DNA of 64,000 bases from Zeus faber (lineage: Eukaryota; Chordata; Actinopteri; Zeiformes; Zeidae), in assembly GCA_960531495.1 (NCBI GenBank), contig OY482859.1, positions 15,976,774 to 16,040,773 of the forward strand, written 5' to 3'. The notes beneath the pieces were generated by a model. The model was given only the letters and a program-made list of their open reading frames with translations. It was not told the origin of the DNA and did no database searches. The position numbers were made by a program, and so were the translations under genes. Positions 48,641 through 61,532 of this stretch are shown here, piece by piece. The stretch's first letter is position 1. Each line of letters starts with the position of its first letter.

Positions 48641-50589
48641 ATAAAAAAAAAAAAAACAACAATAATAATAATAAATCAAATGTCAATGAAAATATCCGTT
48701 GAGGTAAAATAAATCGCTATTTTTTTTTCATCCCGCAAACATTTTCTTACAACAAAAAGGAAAAAGTATTTATGTGTAAATATTATTGCATTCGGTGCTG
48801 TCGGCAGACAGGGCATACAGCAGAGGGTATTTGTTTGACAAAGTTCATCTGCAAGTTGATTCTAACTCCCAACGTGCAATGCAACGCATGGGTGATTAAT
48901 CGGCGATGGGAAATATTCTCACTGAAGTGTGGGCAAGGCTGCATCCGTATCCTGAAGTTTCCTCCTTGGACAGGATTCTCACATAAAAAAAAAAAATAGC
49001 GAGAGAATAGTGCTTTCTAATCGGTGCCAACTAATACCTTTTGCGTTTAATTTATTAAGCAGAAATTCAAAGTGTATCTGATGAGGAACAACTGAAAAAT
49101 GAATTGCCGCTGATACTGTAGCAGTGTAGGTCAGGCAGGGTAATTATAATTGCAGAAAACATGCTCACACCCCCTCCCCATCGACCCAGCCCAAGTTATT
49201 CCAATGGGCTGCAACCGACAAGCTTCCCTTCTTCAACTTTTCCAGCAGCACCATGGACAGCGGCATTACTAAGCTCTTAGGCCAGCACACATCACTCCTT
49301 AAAGGAAGTGTTACAGGAAATATGTTCACTACTCTATCGTGTGATCCTTCCACGGTGCACGGCCCCGTCGCGGGTGTCATCAGATTTTGCGGTCACCATA
49401 TCGTCATTCATCTTTTCCAAAATATAATTTATATTCTTCAATCCACTCAGGTGACCCTGGGACCTTTTGTTGAATTGAAGGGCCAGAATATTGGATTGAC
49501 AGACATCACATCCATATTGGATTGGATTCAGTATCCAGACGCTGTGATGTGAAGACAATTTTGCAAATTCACATGAAAAGAAAGACTCTTTCTATATAAT
49601 GATGGAGAGACAAAATAAAACTGATACATTTTTTCAGCTGTTTACTTTTCAAAACCCAAATGAACGAGTGAGATGAATGTCAAACAATGTGGTGTTTAAT
49701 CACGTCCAGCCCTCCGGTCGGTTTATGCGCAGCACCCAATCCGTTGTCCTGGACTCTGAATCCAAGCCTCTACCTTCTGGTAAAAAAAAAAAAAAGATTA
49801 AAAGGGCCGCTCTGTTTGATGAGCAGTTAATCCATGACAAACCTACCGTCGATGAAGCTCCTTAACGCAGGGAGATAATGGCTTCAGGAGTTCCTTTGTA
49901 GGCAATTTGGAGTAGATATGAATGGTAGGCAATGTACGGGAATGTCTTCAGTCCCTTATGATTCAACGGTACCCCTATTAGCCGCCCCGGCGCTTATTTT
50001 GTCTTCTTGTACTGTATGGGGCAGTTTGGCACATGGGGTTACATCTAAATTAGGACTAAGAAAATCCTATTTAAATGCATCCAGAATTTAAAAATGCCTC
50101 TCTGAGACGTTGCTCGAGGTAGTCCTAGACTAATGTCGTGAAGGACTAGTCAGCTCCTTCTGTCTGGTCCTGATTCGGGTCATAGTCCAGAGCATCCGTT
50201 TCCTCTGTTGTCCAGGTCGACCTGGAGGCCCACATCCCCTAATCCAAAGATTTAATTTAAACCTTCACTTATCTTCCTTCTGGAAATCAGGTTTTTAAAC
50301 TGAGACTAGGGCAAGTCTGAGACTACTTAAACCATGACTGAGAAAAGACATTTCAGTTAGTCCATACTTAAAGTGTAATTAAGGATTAGATTGAGGATAA
50401 CAATAGGCCCTATGTGCTTCTAACATATAATCAATTATGCTTTTACTGCACGGTGAGTCCAAAACAAGTTGAGCCTCTTTTAAAAATTTGACGATAAAAG
50501 TATATTCTATTGACTTACTGGTCAGTCAATACAATATGTACGTGAGCAGCCAGGAGGATGTTTGAGCAGGAGAGAGGAGGGGGGTGGGT

Positions 50590-50827
50590 GTTGGAGAGGG
50601 TGGGAGAAAGAGAGAGAGAGAGAGAGGGAGAGAGGGAGCAAGATGGAGAGAGGGAGGAGAGGGAGAGAGATGGAGAGAGGGGGAGAGAGAGAGGGAGAGA
50701 GAGAGATGGAGAGATGGAGAGATGGGGAGAGAGAGAGAGAGAGGGAGAGAGGGAGCAAGATGGAGAGAGGGGGAGGAGAGGGAGAGAGATGGAGAGAGGG
50801 GGAGAGAGAGAGGGAGAAAGAGAGATG

Positions 50828-50859
<32 letters not shown>

Positions 50860-50873
50860 TGGAGGGAGGATGC
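50590..50873 (+). repeat. Purine-rich (GA) minisatellite with higher-order repeat
   Basis: Almost entirely A and G on the plus strand. The landmark GGGAGCAAGATGGAGAGAGG occurs at 50634 and again at 50751, so a unit of about 117 bp is tandemly repeated within the simple GA sequence. Confidence 0.9.
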
Positions 50874-51013
50874 GCTCGCTGGATTTTTATTGGCGGCAGG
50901 TTAATTCAATTGCAAAGCGGATGCTGAGATACTCTGCCAACCAATACTCCCACACACAAGTGACCATAATCCCCCTCTTTGCACCTCATCAACGACTTGA
51001 AAGAGAAATATGG

Positions 51014-51028
51014 GTTGTCATGGTAACC
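51014..51028 (+). promoter_or_regulatory. RFX X-box-like site 3
   Basis: GTTGTCATGGTAACC, one mismatch from the X-box palindrome, 2.9 kb upstream of vwa5b1. Function inferred only from the motif. Confidence 0.3.
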
Positions 51029-51139
51029 TTATGAGAAAACAGAGGGATTAGACTAAAGTGGTCTCACAACACGGGGACACCGGCCAATACACACGTCACG
51101 TTTGGAGTGAGAGAATGGAAGACAAATAGAGGGAGGGAC

Positions 51140-51140
<1 letters not shown>

Positions 51141-51188
<48 letters not shown>
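51141..51188 (+). repeat. (GATA)n microsatellite
   Basis: Twelve uninterrupted GATA units. Confidence 0.97.
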
Positions 51189-51189
<1 letters not shown>

Positions 51190-51426
51190 GGAATAGAGGG
51201 AGAGGGAAAGCTAAATAAATGTTGATTCATTCGAGACCAATCAGCCCCCACCCAACGTTTCCACCTGCCGCTGCATCTGATTTCACTGGGCCGAACAGAA
51301 AAGAAAGGAGAAAAGAGAGAGAGAGATATTTGAATGGTGTCTCTCGCCCATTGATTTGAGAGGAGGCGTGCAAGTGGGTGGCGCTGACGGTATGAATGCA
51401 GTGGTGAGGGACGGGAGAGGGGGATG

Positions 51427-51620
51427 TTTATCTCTCCCTCCCTCCCTCTCCCTCCCTCTCTCCCTCTCTCCCCCTCCCTCCCTCTCTCTCTCTCTCTCTC
51501 TGTCTGTCAGCGAAGCCCTCCAACTCTACAGTACTTACCAGAGGGAGGAGGAGGAAGAGGAGGAGGAGGAGGAGGAGGAGAGACTAAAACAGCTCCCCCC
51601 CCCCCCCCCCCCATTCCCTG
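51427..51620 (+). repeat. CT-rich tract, GAG tract and poly-C run
   Basis: (CTCC/CT)n at about 51431-51501, (GAG)n at about 51544-51582, then 17 C at 51597-51613. These create long spurious ORFs in both directions. Confidence 0.93.
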
Positions 51621-51798
51621 AACCACATGTTGCTCCGCCGCTTCCACGGCCGCTGCCTCGCTCTCCTCCTCTGCCTTGTTCCAAATTGATTCTCCTCGAT
51701 GCAGTAGTTCAATGCATCGGTAGCACCCGCCACCTGTGGCAGTGGCCGCATTCCCTCGACGCCACAGGGAGCGTCCAGAAGGAGGGCGGGAGGGAAAA

Positions 51799-51920
51799 GG
51801 GGGGGGGGGGGGGGGGGGGAGAAGGGAGGGAAGGAAGAGGAGGAAGAAGGGTGCGGGAGCGGGAGAGGACCTCACATGCCCGGTGGACTTCTGGAAAGAA
51901 AAAGAGAGCGAGAAGAGAGC

Positions 51921-51972
<52 letters not shown>

Positions 51973-51990
51973 GAGGGAGAGGCAGCCTCA
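51799..51990 (+). repeat. Poly-G run and (GA)n tract
   Basis: 21 G at 51799-51819, purine-rich sequence, then (GA)n at about 51924-51983. It is nearly all purine on the plus strand and so a candidate triplex-forming stretch. Confidence 0.93.
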
Positions 51991-52297
51991 CGCCAGATGA
52001 AAGGTAAGACAGTGTGATGATATCGCCTCCATTCTCTGTCCCTTCCGTTGTTTGTGCCGGTGGCAACCGGTGGTTGACGTGTGTATGAGAGTTCACGAGA
52101 TCGTCGCGAGTTGGGAGCGGAGATAAATCCTGCCCTATGGCACCAACCGCGGGTGTACCTGGATCCACTGGAGGGGGATGGAGTCCTCCAAGCCCACAAC
52201 AGGTGGTTGCTGCACTACATCCGCTCCCTTGTAGGCCAGTAATGACGGCCGTGTTGCAAGAGGAGCGTGTCTGTGTGTCTGTGTGTCTGTGTGTGTT

Positions 52298-52306
52298 AAT
52301 CATCCG

Positions 52307-52337
<31 letters not shown>

Positions 52338-52352
52338 AGGTTCCGGATGATT
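52298..52352. repeat. 27-C homopolymer inside an 11-bp perfect inverted repeat
   Basis: AATCATCCGGA (52298-52308) and TCCGGATGATT (52342-52352) are exact reverse complements enclosing a 27-base C run (52311-52337). Confidence 0.9.
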
Positions 52353-52684
52353 CATGTGACTGAACCCTGATGAAGACGAGCGCCAGGGGACTGTCACTTT
52401 TTGAGACTCATTACTACGAGCTGAGAGGGCGGAGAACAAAAAGGGAGCAACAGACAAGGGGAGGGGGAGGGAGGGAGGGGGGAAAAATAAAAAGTCATAT
52501 CCAATGATTTTTTTTTCTGAACAGGAGCCGGTTACCGGCTCGATATTTACTTTGCGTACCCGTCATTTGGTATTTGATTCCGGTTGTCAATTCATTCAAT
52601 TTTCCATCGACGGTCGCCCCACCTGAACGCTCTGAATCAAACAAGCTTTTATCGGAAGGCAGAGTTGAAAAAGCTTTGATTTTT

Positions 52685-52688
52685 GTTG

Positions 52689-52721
<33 letters not shown>

Positions 52722-52722
52722 G
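52685..52722 (+). repeat. (GTT)n microsatellite
   Basis: About 11-12 GTT units between ddx19 and vwa5b1. Confidence 0.93.
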
Positions 52723-53940
52723 TGTGGTGGTGATGCGGTCGCGGTATCTTCCCTTGATTGCTTCTCCGGCCCAAACAAATCATTGTTTCTTAAGAGGGGG
52801 AAATAGGATTTCTGTTCCCCCACTTCCCCCTCCACCCCTTCCTTCCCCAGTCTGTGGTCCAGTGGACACATGATGGCACCGTCAGCGCTGGCAGCCCAGT
52901 AACGGATCTATGTCTGCGTCTCAATGACCTTTTCCCCGTCCATAAATAACAATCTGGTGGCGGAAACCCCCGGTTTGATGAGCAAAAGGGCGGCCTCATT
53001 TGTCACTAAATTATGGATCCTCCAGGACCTTTTATTGAGCCTTGTCTCCAGAGAGCAGGAGCCTTTGGGGCAGGGATGCTTTATGCTTTTCTTTTCTTTG
53101 TATTTTTTTTACCTCGTCTTGGGAAAGCCGATTTAGGTCTGTTTGAAACTCATCATGTAAAATTGTTATCCCATTATTTAGAATGTCTTCAGGCTTTTCA
53201 GCGCCCCCCCCCGCCCCCTTTGGGGAGATCACTGGTCAATCTGCAGGAGGGGAGGCAGCACCGTCTCTATGGAAATCGCTCACGTCATAACGCTTCCCAT
53301 ATAAAAATAAATAAATACATTTTAAAAACCCGGCTGCCGGGGCTCTCGTCTTGCTGCGGAGACGGCAACATAACAGAGATTGCTGCGGCTATGGTGCGAC
53401 GCTGGCGTGGAAACGGCGACAACAAATAATCACCGGCTTATTGGGTTTTCCTTTGGAACCCTTCACGTGGTAAATCGCGAGTGCATTTTAAACGGCCAAC
53501 GTAGAAATAAGTGTGCTGCTGAGTTCTCTCACCTCTTGTGTTGGTTTTATGTCCTCATATCAGTGCTGTTAACGTTTTTTTTTTCCTGCATCAAATGAGA
53601 ATTAAATGATGAAAAGGGCTCAGTACTGTACCAGCGTCACCAATCGGCCTATTGATCTCTGGTTTAAGGTGGGGTGTCTCTAAATCAATTTGTTAAGTAT
53701 ACAAGGGTTAAGAATCTCTATGGATTGATTTCCCCAAGCCAGATGGTGAACTGCAGAGCCACAGAAGCCGTAATGCGACCCCCGCAGAGTCTTTGAGGCG
53801 GTTGCTGCCGACCAACGCTGTCGATTTCCAAAGAAAACCAAAGCCCTCTCTTCACGCTGGCGTCGAATACTCACTTCATCTGATGAGCGCTGAGCGTCGT
53901 TGAACCGTTTCACCGTCTTTGACCAATTCCTAGCGGCATC

Positions 53941-56900
53941 ATGCCTGGGCTCATAAATAAGGAAAAGTGGAGCTCTCTACCACTCAGCGTCTCCGACATC
54001 ACTTCCTGCGTCAGAGGTTACACCCTGGCTATGACCGCCTCCATGACCTACGAAAACATCGAGGACCATGGGATTGAAGGTGAGTACACTAAATATAAAA
54101 AACATGCCAATGATAATAACAAAATGACAATAAAATAATTATAATAATAATAATGATTAAAATAACAATATTAATAATAAATATAGCTGCAGGCAGCAAA
54201 CCACAGGGTCCAGGTTAGTTGGTGTGAGGTCTGTGATGTAATGGTGTTGCAATGCTGTATTATTTTCGAACATAATAAAGGTTCATAGGTATAAAGTTAT
54301 GTCTTTATACCTGTCACCGTGTCATTTCATAATAAATTAATAAAGTCAAAAGATTATGCTATATTATCTCCGTTCCAAACTAACACACTCCTCGTGTTAC
54401 CTCTGCGCTTCTGTGCTTTTGTACAGTCCGCCAGACTTTGTGTTTTATATTCCTTTAATCAAAGTTCAATCGAATATTCCAGTGGGCAGATTAAATATCT
54501 CGGGTATTTACAAATAACAGGTCTATCCGGTCAGTGCGCACCGCCATCTTGAACATGTGCATTGTGATTGCACGTGACGAGCGTCACGATGAAACGCTTG
54601 TCTGGGACCCATTTGGATTATATTCGGACGACAGCGTGTCGGAACTGCTCCAAATACAAATTGTATTCATTGTGCCTGTGGCGTGCAACTGGCATATAAA
54701 CAGAAAAGGCACGCAAAAGGAGAGAGCGTCGAGCCAGTGGAGCTGCTGCATCTGTGTGTGCCGCCATCTTGGTGAGGTCCCGATTCTCTATGACCAATCA
54801 GTAGACTGGAGTGCTATCATGTGACCTGTGCACGCCACCATCTTGCGCATGCGCGCAGTGATTTCGCCGTTTAGGGAATGATAAAAAAAAAACACAGTTT
54901 TTACTGACTTATTTCACAAAAATTGGTCAATCGGGATCAAACTCGGATGACGGCGTGTCTGAACTGTTCCTCAGTTCCATGACATCCATACACCACTGAT
55001 GTCAATTTTTCATGAACAAAAACAACAGTAATTGTAATAATAATAATAATAATAATAATAATGATACATTATTATCTGTATTATTATTGTTGTCATTATT
55101 ATTATTATTATTATTATTATTAGTAGTAGTAGTAGTAGTAGTGGTAGTAGTAGTACTAGTAGTAGTAGTAGTAGTAGTAGTAGTAAGATATATAGAAAAT
55201 GCTTTTATTTCTAGTCCTTTTTTCATCCTTCTTTCATCCTTCCTCCTCAGGAATATTCATTTATCCACTGGAGGAAAACTCGACGGTTGTTGGGTTCGAG
55301 GCCATGATATCAAGTCAAATAATAACGCTGCAAATCAAAGACAAGGCCAAACTGGATGACTGTCACCTTGATGGTGGCAACACAGCTAATGGAGCCCTCC
55401 AGAGTGGCAGCGGTATGAAGTTGTGTAAAAATAAAATTTTGCTGTGAAGGCATATTGTAAATGTATTATCAGCTCTTATTGCAATCATTTTAACTGTCAA
55501 CGGTTAAGTATCATTCATAGCATTAGTCCATATTGATGCTCTGTGCATCAAGTCGTCGACTAGTTTTTCGGCCGGTGTTGCAGGTCACATAGTGATGGAT
55601 GAGGACTTGGAGAGGACGGTGCTGGTGGTCAACCTGGGGATCATCCCCCCCATGGAGACTGTCAACATCCTGGTCAGCACCTCCTCGGAGCTCAGAACCC
55701 TCCACAACGGCGGCATCCGTGTCTCCTCCCCGCCGATGTGCACTCCCAGGGTGCAGCGGACCATCAACGAGGAGCAGGGCCTATCTCCAAATTTCACCAG
55801 AGCGTGAGGGGGAAATCATTTATAGATTTGTGGGAGATAAAGCCTTTCCGAAACTATTACACCATGTCTCCAATCTCAAATATACTCAAACATTGGCTGA
55901 CGCTTATGAAATTCAATTCAGATTATAGAATATGCTCTCCCTCATACAGTAGAGACAGGAATGCCTGCGCCTCGGGCCCGAGCAACCAGAGCTCCAGCTC
56001 CAGCATGCAGTGTCTGGTGTCGCTGCTGGAGGAGGAGGCCATCAACTCCATGGACTACCAGTTTAACTTCCACCTGGAGATCCGGGCCCCGTACCTCCTG
56101 GCAGGTAAAACGGCCTACAAATAATAGCGGTTCAGCCTTATGTTTTATACTACTGCTTTATACTGTGATAGACTATTTTGGTAGGCTACCGTATTCATGG
56201 GAGTCCTATGAATACAGACTCCTCCTCCAGACTTTGCTGCTTTTACATGAAAAAAATTACATAATTTTACATAAAAATATGAATTCATAAAAATCGGTTA
56301 AAATGTAGCATGCACTTCCTATGGCTCAAAACCAGTTAAAATAAAATAACATGAATTGCATTTTTAATTACATATTTGACAAAATTTTGAGTACATTTAA
56401 CACAAAGTTTATTTGTATAGCACATTTCATACAGAAGGGCAATTCTAAGTGCTTTACAAAAGGCATAAAATAAACCAAAAAAAAAAGGATGAAATATCAA
56501 AACAAAAAGCTAAAAAAACAGATAAAAAATAGATAATAAAATCACAGAGATAACAGGTTAAAGTGCAATTTAAAAACAGACATACCAAGGTCCACACATT
56601 TCGATCGTCAGGCCTCTTTGCCTCGAAATACAACTGGATATTGAGAAATCAAAATATGCCACATAATTATAATCAGCACAAGCGCTCCAGCAGCATTTGA
56701 CACATATTGCGAACTGCATTCAATGGTCTCCAACTTGCACGGGAGTAAACACAGCAGTTACGGTTGTTACTACAACCGACAGTGAGTCACCAGCAGGCCT
56801 GATTGGCTTGTGTTACATTTATTTACCATGGTGACAAGTGGGATTGCAGGTGCGGCCGCTGGTTTATTTTGAGCCGCTATGGTGGTGGTGGGGGTGTTTT

Positions 56901-57187
56901 TTTTGTCTTTGTGCAGGGGTAGAGAGCCCCTCTCATGCCATTCGCGCTGACGCAGACCCTCTGGCGCGCTCCGCCACCAGCGTCGTCATCACGCTGGCCG
57001 ACAAGTACACTTACGACTGCCCCGTGGAAATCCTCATTTATCCCAGCGGTGGGTGTCCAGAACCAAGCCCATCCTCCTCTCGAGCGCAATATTTTTTCAA
57101 GCTGTGTTTACCTCTGCCTCATCAAACACAACCCGCCCTAGAAATCAGATCTGTAGTGAGGTGATTCACCACCTCTGCCTCTCTCTC

Positions 57188-57253
<66 letters not shown>

Positions 57254-57588
57254 TCTCTCTCTCTTTCTCTCTCTGTGGGTTTCCTTGGACACGAGCTTTG
57301 GCTTTTGGCTGCTATTCATGTCTGACATACCCACACAACCAGACTCCACAGTGTGGGTGTACAATATTGTTTTTTTAGTTTTCCCTTTTCATTCTCCTCA
57401 TACTGCCCTGACCTGTGTGCGCGGGTCAGTTATCCAGCAGGTGACAGGTGTGACAGATGGGGGCAGATGTTGCTTATCATATAGGGCATACAGAATACTT
57501 TGTCTGCAAACAGAACCGCAGCCAGCACCGTGCGAACACATTTTTCACCAGTCTGGTGCTACGGCTTTAAACTCACCGAAGATGTTTG

Positions 57589-57619
<31 letters not shown>

Positions 57620-60600
57620 GGGGGAAAAACAGACAAATGGAGTTTCCATTATCCAATTATTGCTCTCCTTTATAGAATCACTTATTCGGCTCATTTTTAC
57701 GTCAGAATCATGCCCGTTTTTTGCGCTTCACAGCTCCGCGCACACACTCTCACCCGGTTCATGCCGCTGGGGGCAATCTCTGCCATTGTCCATCTTCATT
57801 ATTACAGTAATTGCCAGCAATCACACTCTGCCGGGCTGATGGAATGTCTGTGTTGTGTCCCACGGGGCCCCGGCGCCTGGTCTCCACAGAGCCCCACCTG
57901 CCCCACGTGCTCATCGAGGACGGCGACATGACCCAGGAGGAGTATGACGAACACCTCCAAGGCCGGAGCGATTTCATCAAGGCGACAAAAAAGGACTCCA
58001 GCAACGAGAGGAAAGTGAGTGTGGGCATCCATCTGAACATCTTGTAATAACTAGAGTATGTAATAACTATGTAGGAGGGATTATTCGTTGAAGTGGCGTA
58101 TGAGCTGCATTTGCCCTGTCTTTTCTATTTTCTCACAGGATTGAAAGTGTGTATGCATTTTTTTTTTTTTTACAAAATCACTAAATGATTGTTCAGCTTC
58201 CCATTTTGCAAAATAATTTTCATTGTTTTTTTTTACATTTTGTGGCTGTGTCAATGAGCCAGTTGTTTGCTCGCTATACATCAAAAAATCGAGAAAGCAA
58301 GAAAATAAAAACACTTAAAATTATATGTGATTAAAACAGGTTTCCATGGAAACTGAAAAGTGGATAGTGCAATTTCTCGCCCTTTGAAACTATTTAGGTG
58401 TCCTGTCTGATGCCAAGTGCCAATGGACACTTTTGAGTATTTAATCAGGAAAGTTTGTATTAATATTGTGTTGAACGCTCAGCCCCGATTTGGTCTCCAC
58501 CCGTTGAACTCTTTCCTCTTTTGGGGCTTTTTCCCCAACAAACAGGTAGACGTCATCCGCAAGCGTCTCCATAAAGACATACTCCACAACCCGGTGGTCA
58601 TGCTGAACTTCTGCCCCGATCTCAAGTCGCTCAGTTCGGACCTGAGGAAAGTGCACGGCGAGTTTGTCTTCCTCATCGACCGCAGCGGCAGCATGAGCGG
58701 AATTAACATCAGCCACGTTAAGGTGACGCCAAAGTTCTCCAGCCGCATGACTCCGTCGTGTCATGTGATATTGAATTTGGTTCATTTTGATTACATTTCG
58801 CTCTCCCCGTCATCCCTGGGAAGATCGCTTTTAATGGTGGAAACAAATTGGTATTTTCAATTGTCAATTGCTTCCTGCTTCTTGTCTATATACAGTATGT
58901 CAATAATGAAACAGTATGCGATGTATAGAGGTGTTGGGAATAGCCACCCATAGGAGATGAAACCCCCTTAGACCGGTCAATCTTTTTATACCAGACCCCA
59001 ATGATTCACTCAAGGTGTTTCAGTTGCTAGACTTTCAAAACAACCTTTCAGGTCTTGTCAGAATTTCTAAATCCAATTCAGATTCACCTTTAAGAAGAGG
59101 CTCAGGACAGTCCAGTGTGTGCTTCAATTTTACGGTGTGTGTGCTGGTGGATGATTGGGCTGGCTAGACTACAAACCCCCCGGTTCATGACTCTGACTTG
59201 GAGTTTTGATTAGCTCCATCTGCCCCCCGACAGTAGCGGTAGTGGGGTTAGGGCCAGGCTGATGAGGGATGAGAAACGGTGTGTTTCCTGTTGCTGTGAT
59301 CCCCCAGAAAATACTGCCTTATCAGTGCAAGTGCTCAAGAATATTTTTTTGTTTGTTTTCAACGTCCATTAGTGTACCATGGGACCTGTTGTGACAGCTT
59401 GTGTCATTGCCGGGTCTCCCGTGACAGCGGCCTTGACTAATTGCAGAAAAGGAGTCTCATTGGCTGACAGATCATTTCCGATAATGATGATATATTGTGC
59501 CACTGCACGTCAAAGTCTTTTGGCTTTGAAAGAAACATAAGGACAATCCATTTTCACTTATGAAGAATAATGACATGATGGTGACACGGCATTGCTTCCT
59601 CTGCTTCAAGGGAGGCTAAGGTCAAGGTTGAGGCTTTATGTGTACAGTACATGAGAATTAATCTAAGAATCTAAGTCCATGAGAATTAAGCTAATAATCT
59701 TTGACAGTCGCAGCTAAGAGGCAGAGCAAGATCCCCGTCTCGCTTTCCAATTCCACATAACGTCGTTGAGATCCATGTGCGTTGTGCTGTGCCCTCAGGA
59801 TGCCATGGTGGTGATATTGAAGAGCCTTGTGCCCGGCTGCCTGTTCAACATCATCGGCTTCGGCTCCACGTTCAAAACCCTTTTCACCACCAGCCAGCAG
59901 TACGAGGAGGTATACAAAGGGGGCCTTGCATTCTACTCTGACACCTTTCATCTCCTGTGTTTGGATTGGTTGTGTTCTCTCCCTTTCTTTCTTTGAAATA
60001 CACGGTCTCGTTGGACTGGATGGTTGGGCATGCGTTTACCCGGTGTGTGTTTCACGCCGCTGCTTATTCTGGATGGTCAAGGAAAGTCTGGCCCAGGCCT
60101 GCGAGTACATCAGGAGGGTGAGAGCTGACATGGGGGGAACCAACGTCCTCGCGCCACTCAACTGGATCCTGAGGCAGCCCATGCACAGCGGACACCCTCG
60201 CCTGCTCTTCCTGCTCACGGATGGCGCCGTGGGCAACACGGGCAAGGTTATCGAGCTGGTACGCAGCCACGCAAGATATACCAGGTAAGAATGACAATTA
60301 AGACACACAGTAGGCTTGCCTCGAGTCTTTAGCCTCCTCTGCCGAAGAGATGCACAGTGTATTTTAACAAGCTTTGAGATGTCGATACGTTACTGTTTGA
60401 CTTCAATAACACCTTTATTGAAATGTAATTTACTCAATCAGGAAAGAAAATCCATTGGAAGCAGTGTTATATGAGCAATGCTACCTTTTGGCATGGCATC
60501 TGCAGTACCCAAATTGAAATGGATTTCTGTCTTACATGGCTGCTTCATAGAATTAAAAGTGGATTGAACATATGGACGTTATTAGAATCCATCAGCCACC

Positions 60601-61479
60601 GCAGCGGCAGTGACAGAAGGCGTATCCAGCAAGATATTGCTCATTAATGCATTCACCTTTTGTTTATACCAAATATGCAAATAGCAAATCCGTATCACAT
60701 TGATTAAATGTGATCAAAATCCGGGGGAATGTCAAGGACTTAAATTCAACACCTTGGTATTGAGCTAGAATATTTTCTAAATTAGACCGAATAAGATCGT
60801 CCTTATTGCAGGAGTTCTTATCAATTACTTTCAATTCTTTCAATGTAGTTCTGTAATGTCAGAAAAACAACGGATATGGTGTTCAGAAGCTGTATGTACA
60901 GTAACAGAAGTAGACCATCATTGGAACGTAGGAAATCAGTGTCACAAGACAGCAACAGTGTGATCCTCTCATTTTTCAACCTTCTTCTACAAACCCTAAT
61001 TGTGTGTCTTTGGCCCATTCATCAACGTGTACAAAGACAGTTCTTAGGGATTGCCATACACAGTTCAAATCATAGCGATTGCCAATGAATCTTTTATTCC
61101 AAGGGTCCATGTCAGATTTTTTTTTTTGTGAAAGGTCACATTAGTCTTTTAATCACCACTGTTTGCTCCATCAAATATGGGGCAGAAGGGCCAGAGCTGG
61201 CGGCCCAAGATAGCTATTCCATACTTTTCAGAGAAATATAATTATCAGGCCTAATGAGATAACCGTTAAGGCAGGACTTCAACCGTAATGAAGCCAGAGC
61301 ATTAGTGAGCCTCTCTGCATGACTGAGAAGCTCTAGACCTGCTTCTGTATTCCATACAAGACAAACAATCCTGGTTAGCGCTGCCTGCATTTCCATCCAC
61401 TGTTCCACTGTCTCTTCACAGTTCTCAATCTGCAGATCTCCATACAGAAATCCAAAACTAAGCGTTAAATGTGTGCGTG

Positions 61480-61532
<53 letters not shown>

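Larger units (their letters stand above)
48641..53940. other. Intergenic region between ddx19 and vwa5b1
   Basis: About 5.3 kb between two divergently transcribed genes. 48641-50560 shows no recognisable gene (short ORFs at 49253 and 49677 rejected). 50590-52340 is dominated by purine- or pyrimidine-only repeats listed separately. 52350-53940 holds a (GTT)n tract at about 52685-52722 and presumably the vwa5b1 promoter and 5' UTR; GACCAATTCCTAG just upstream of the ATG could include a splice acceptor. Confidence 0.6.
54080..55250 (+). other. vwa5b1 intron 1 with motif-rich duplicated block and trinucleotide tracts
   Basis: Contains a diverged repeated block (54530-54655 and 54836-54972) with CGCC(G/A)CCATCTTG and CGG(A)-GAC-GCGTGTC landmarks, and the AAT/ATT/TAG tracts at 55036-55194. 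The rest is AT-rich. Confidence 0.65.

Noticed and set aside
49253-49865. ORFs at 49253-49552 and 49677-49865 (plus strand)
   Set aside because: No family recognised. The second ends with a lysine run from a poly-A tract and might be transposon-derived, but the evidence is too weak to call.
51356-52199. Overlapping ORFs of more than 200 codons on both strands
   Set aside because: Made of CT, GAG, GA, poly-C and poly-G repeats, which are open in several frames at once.
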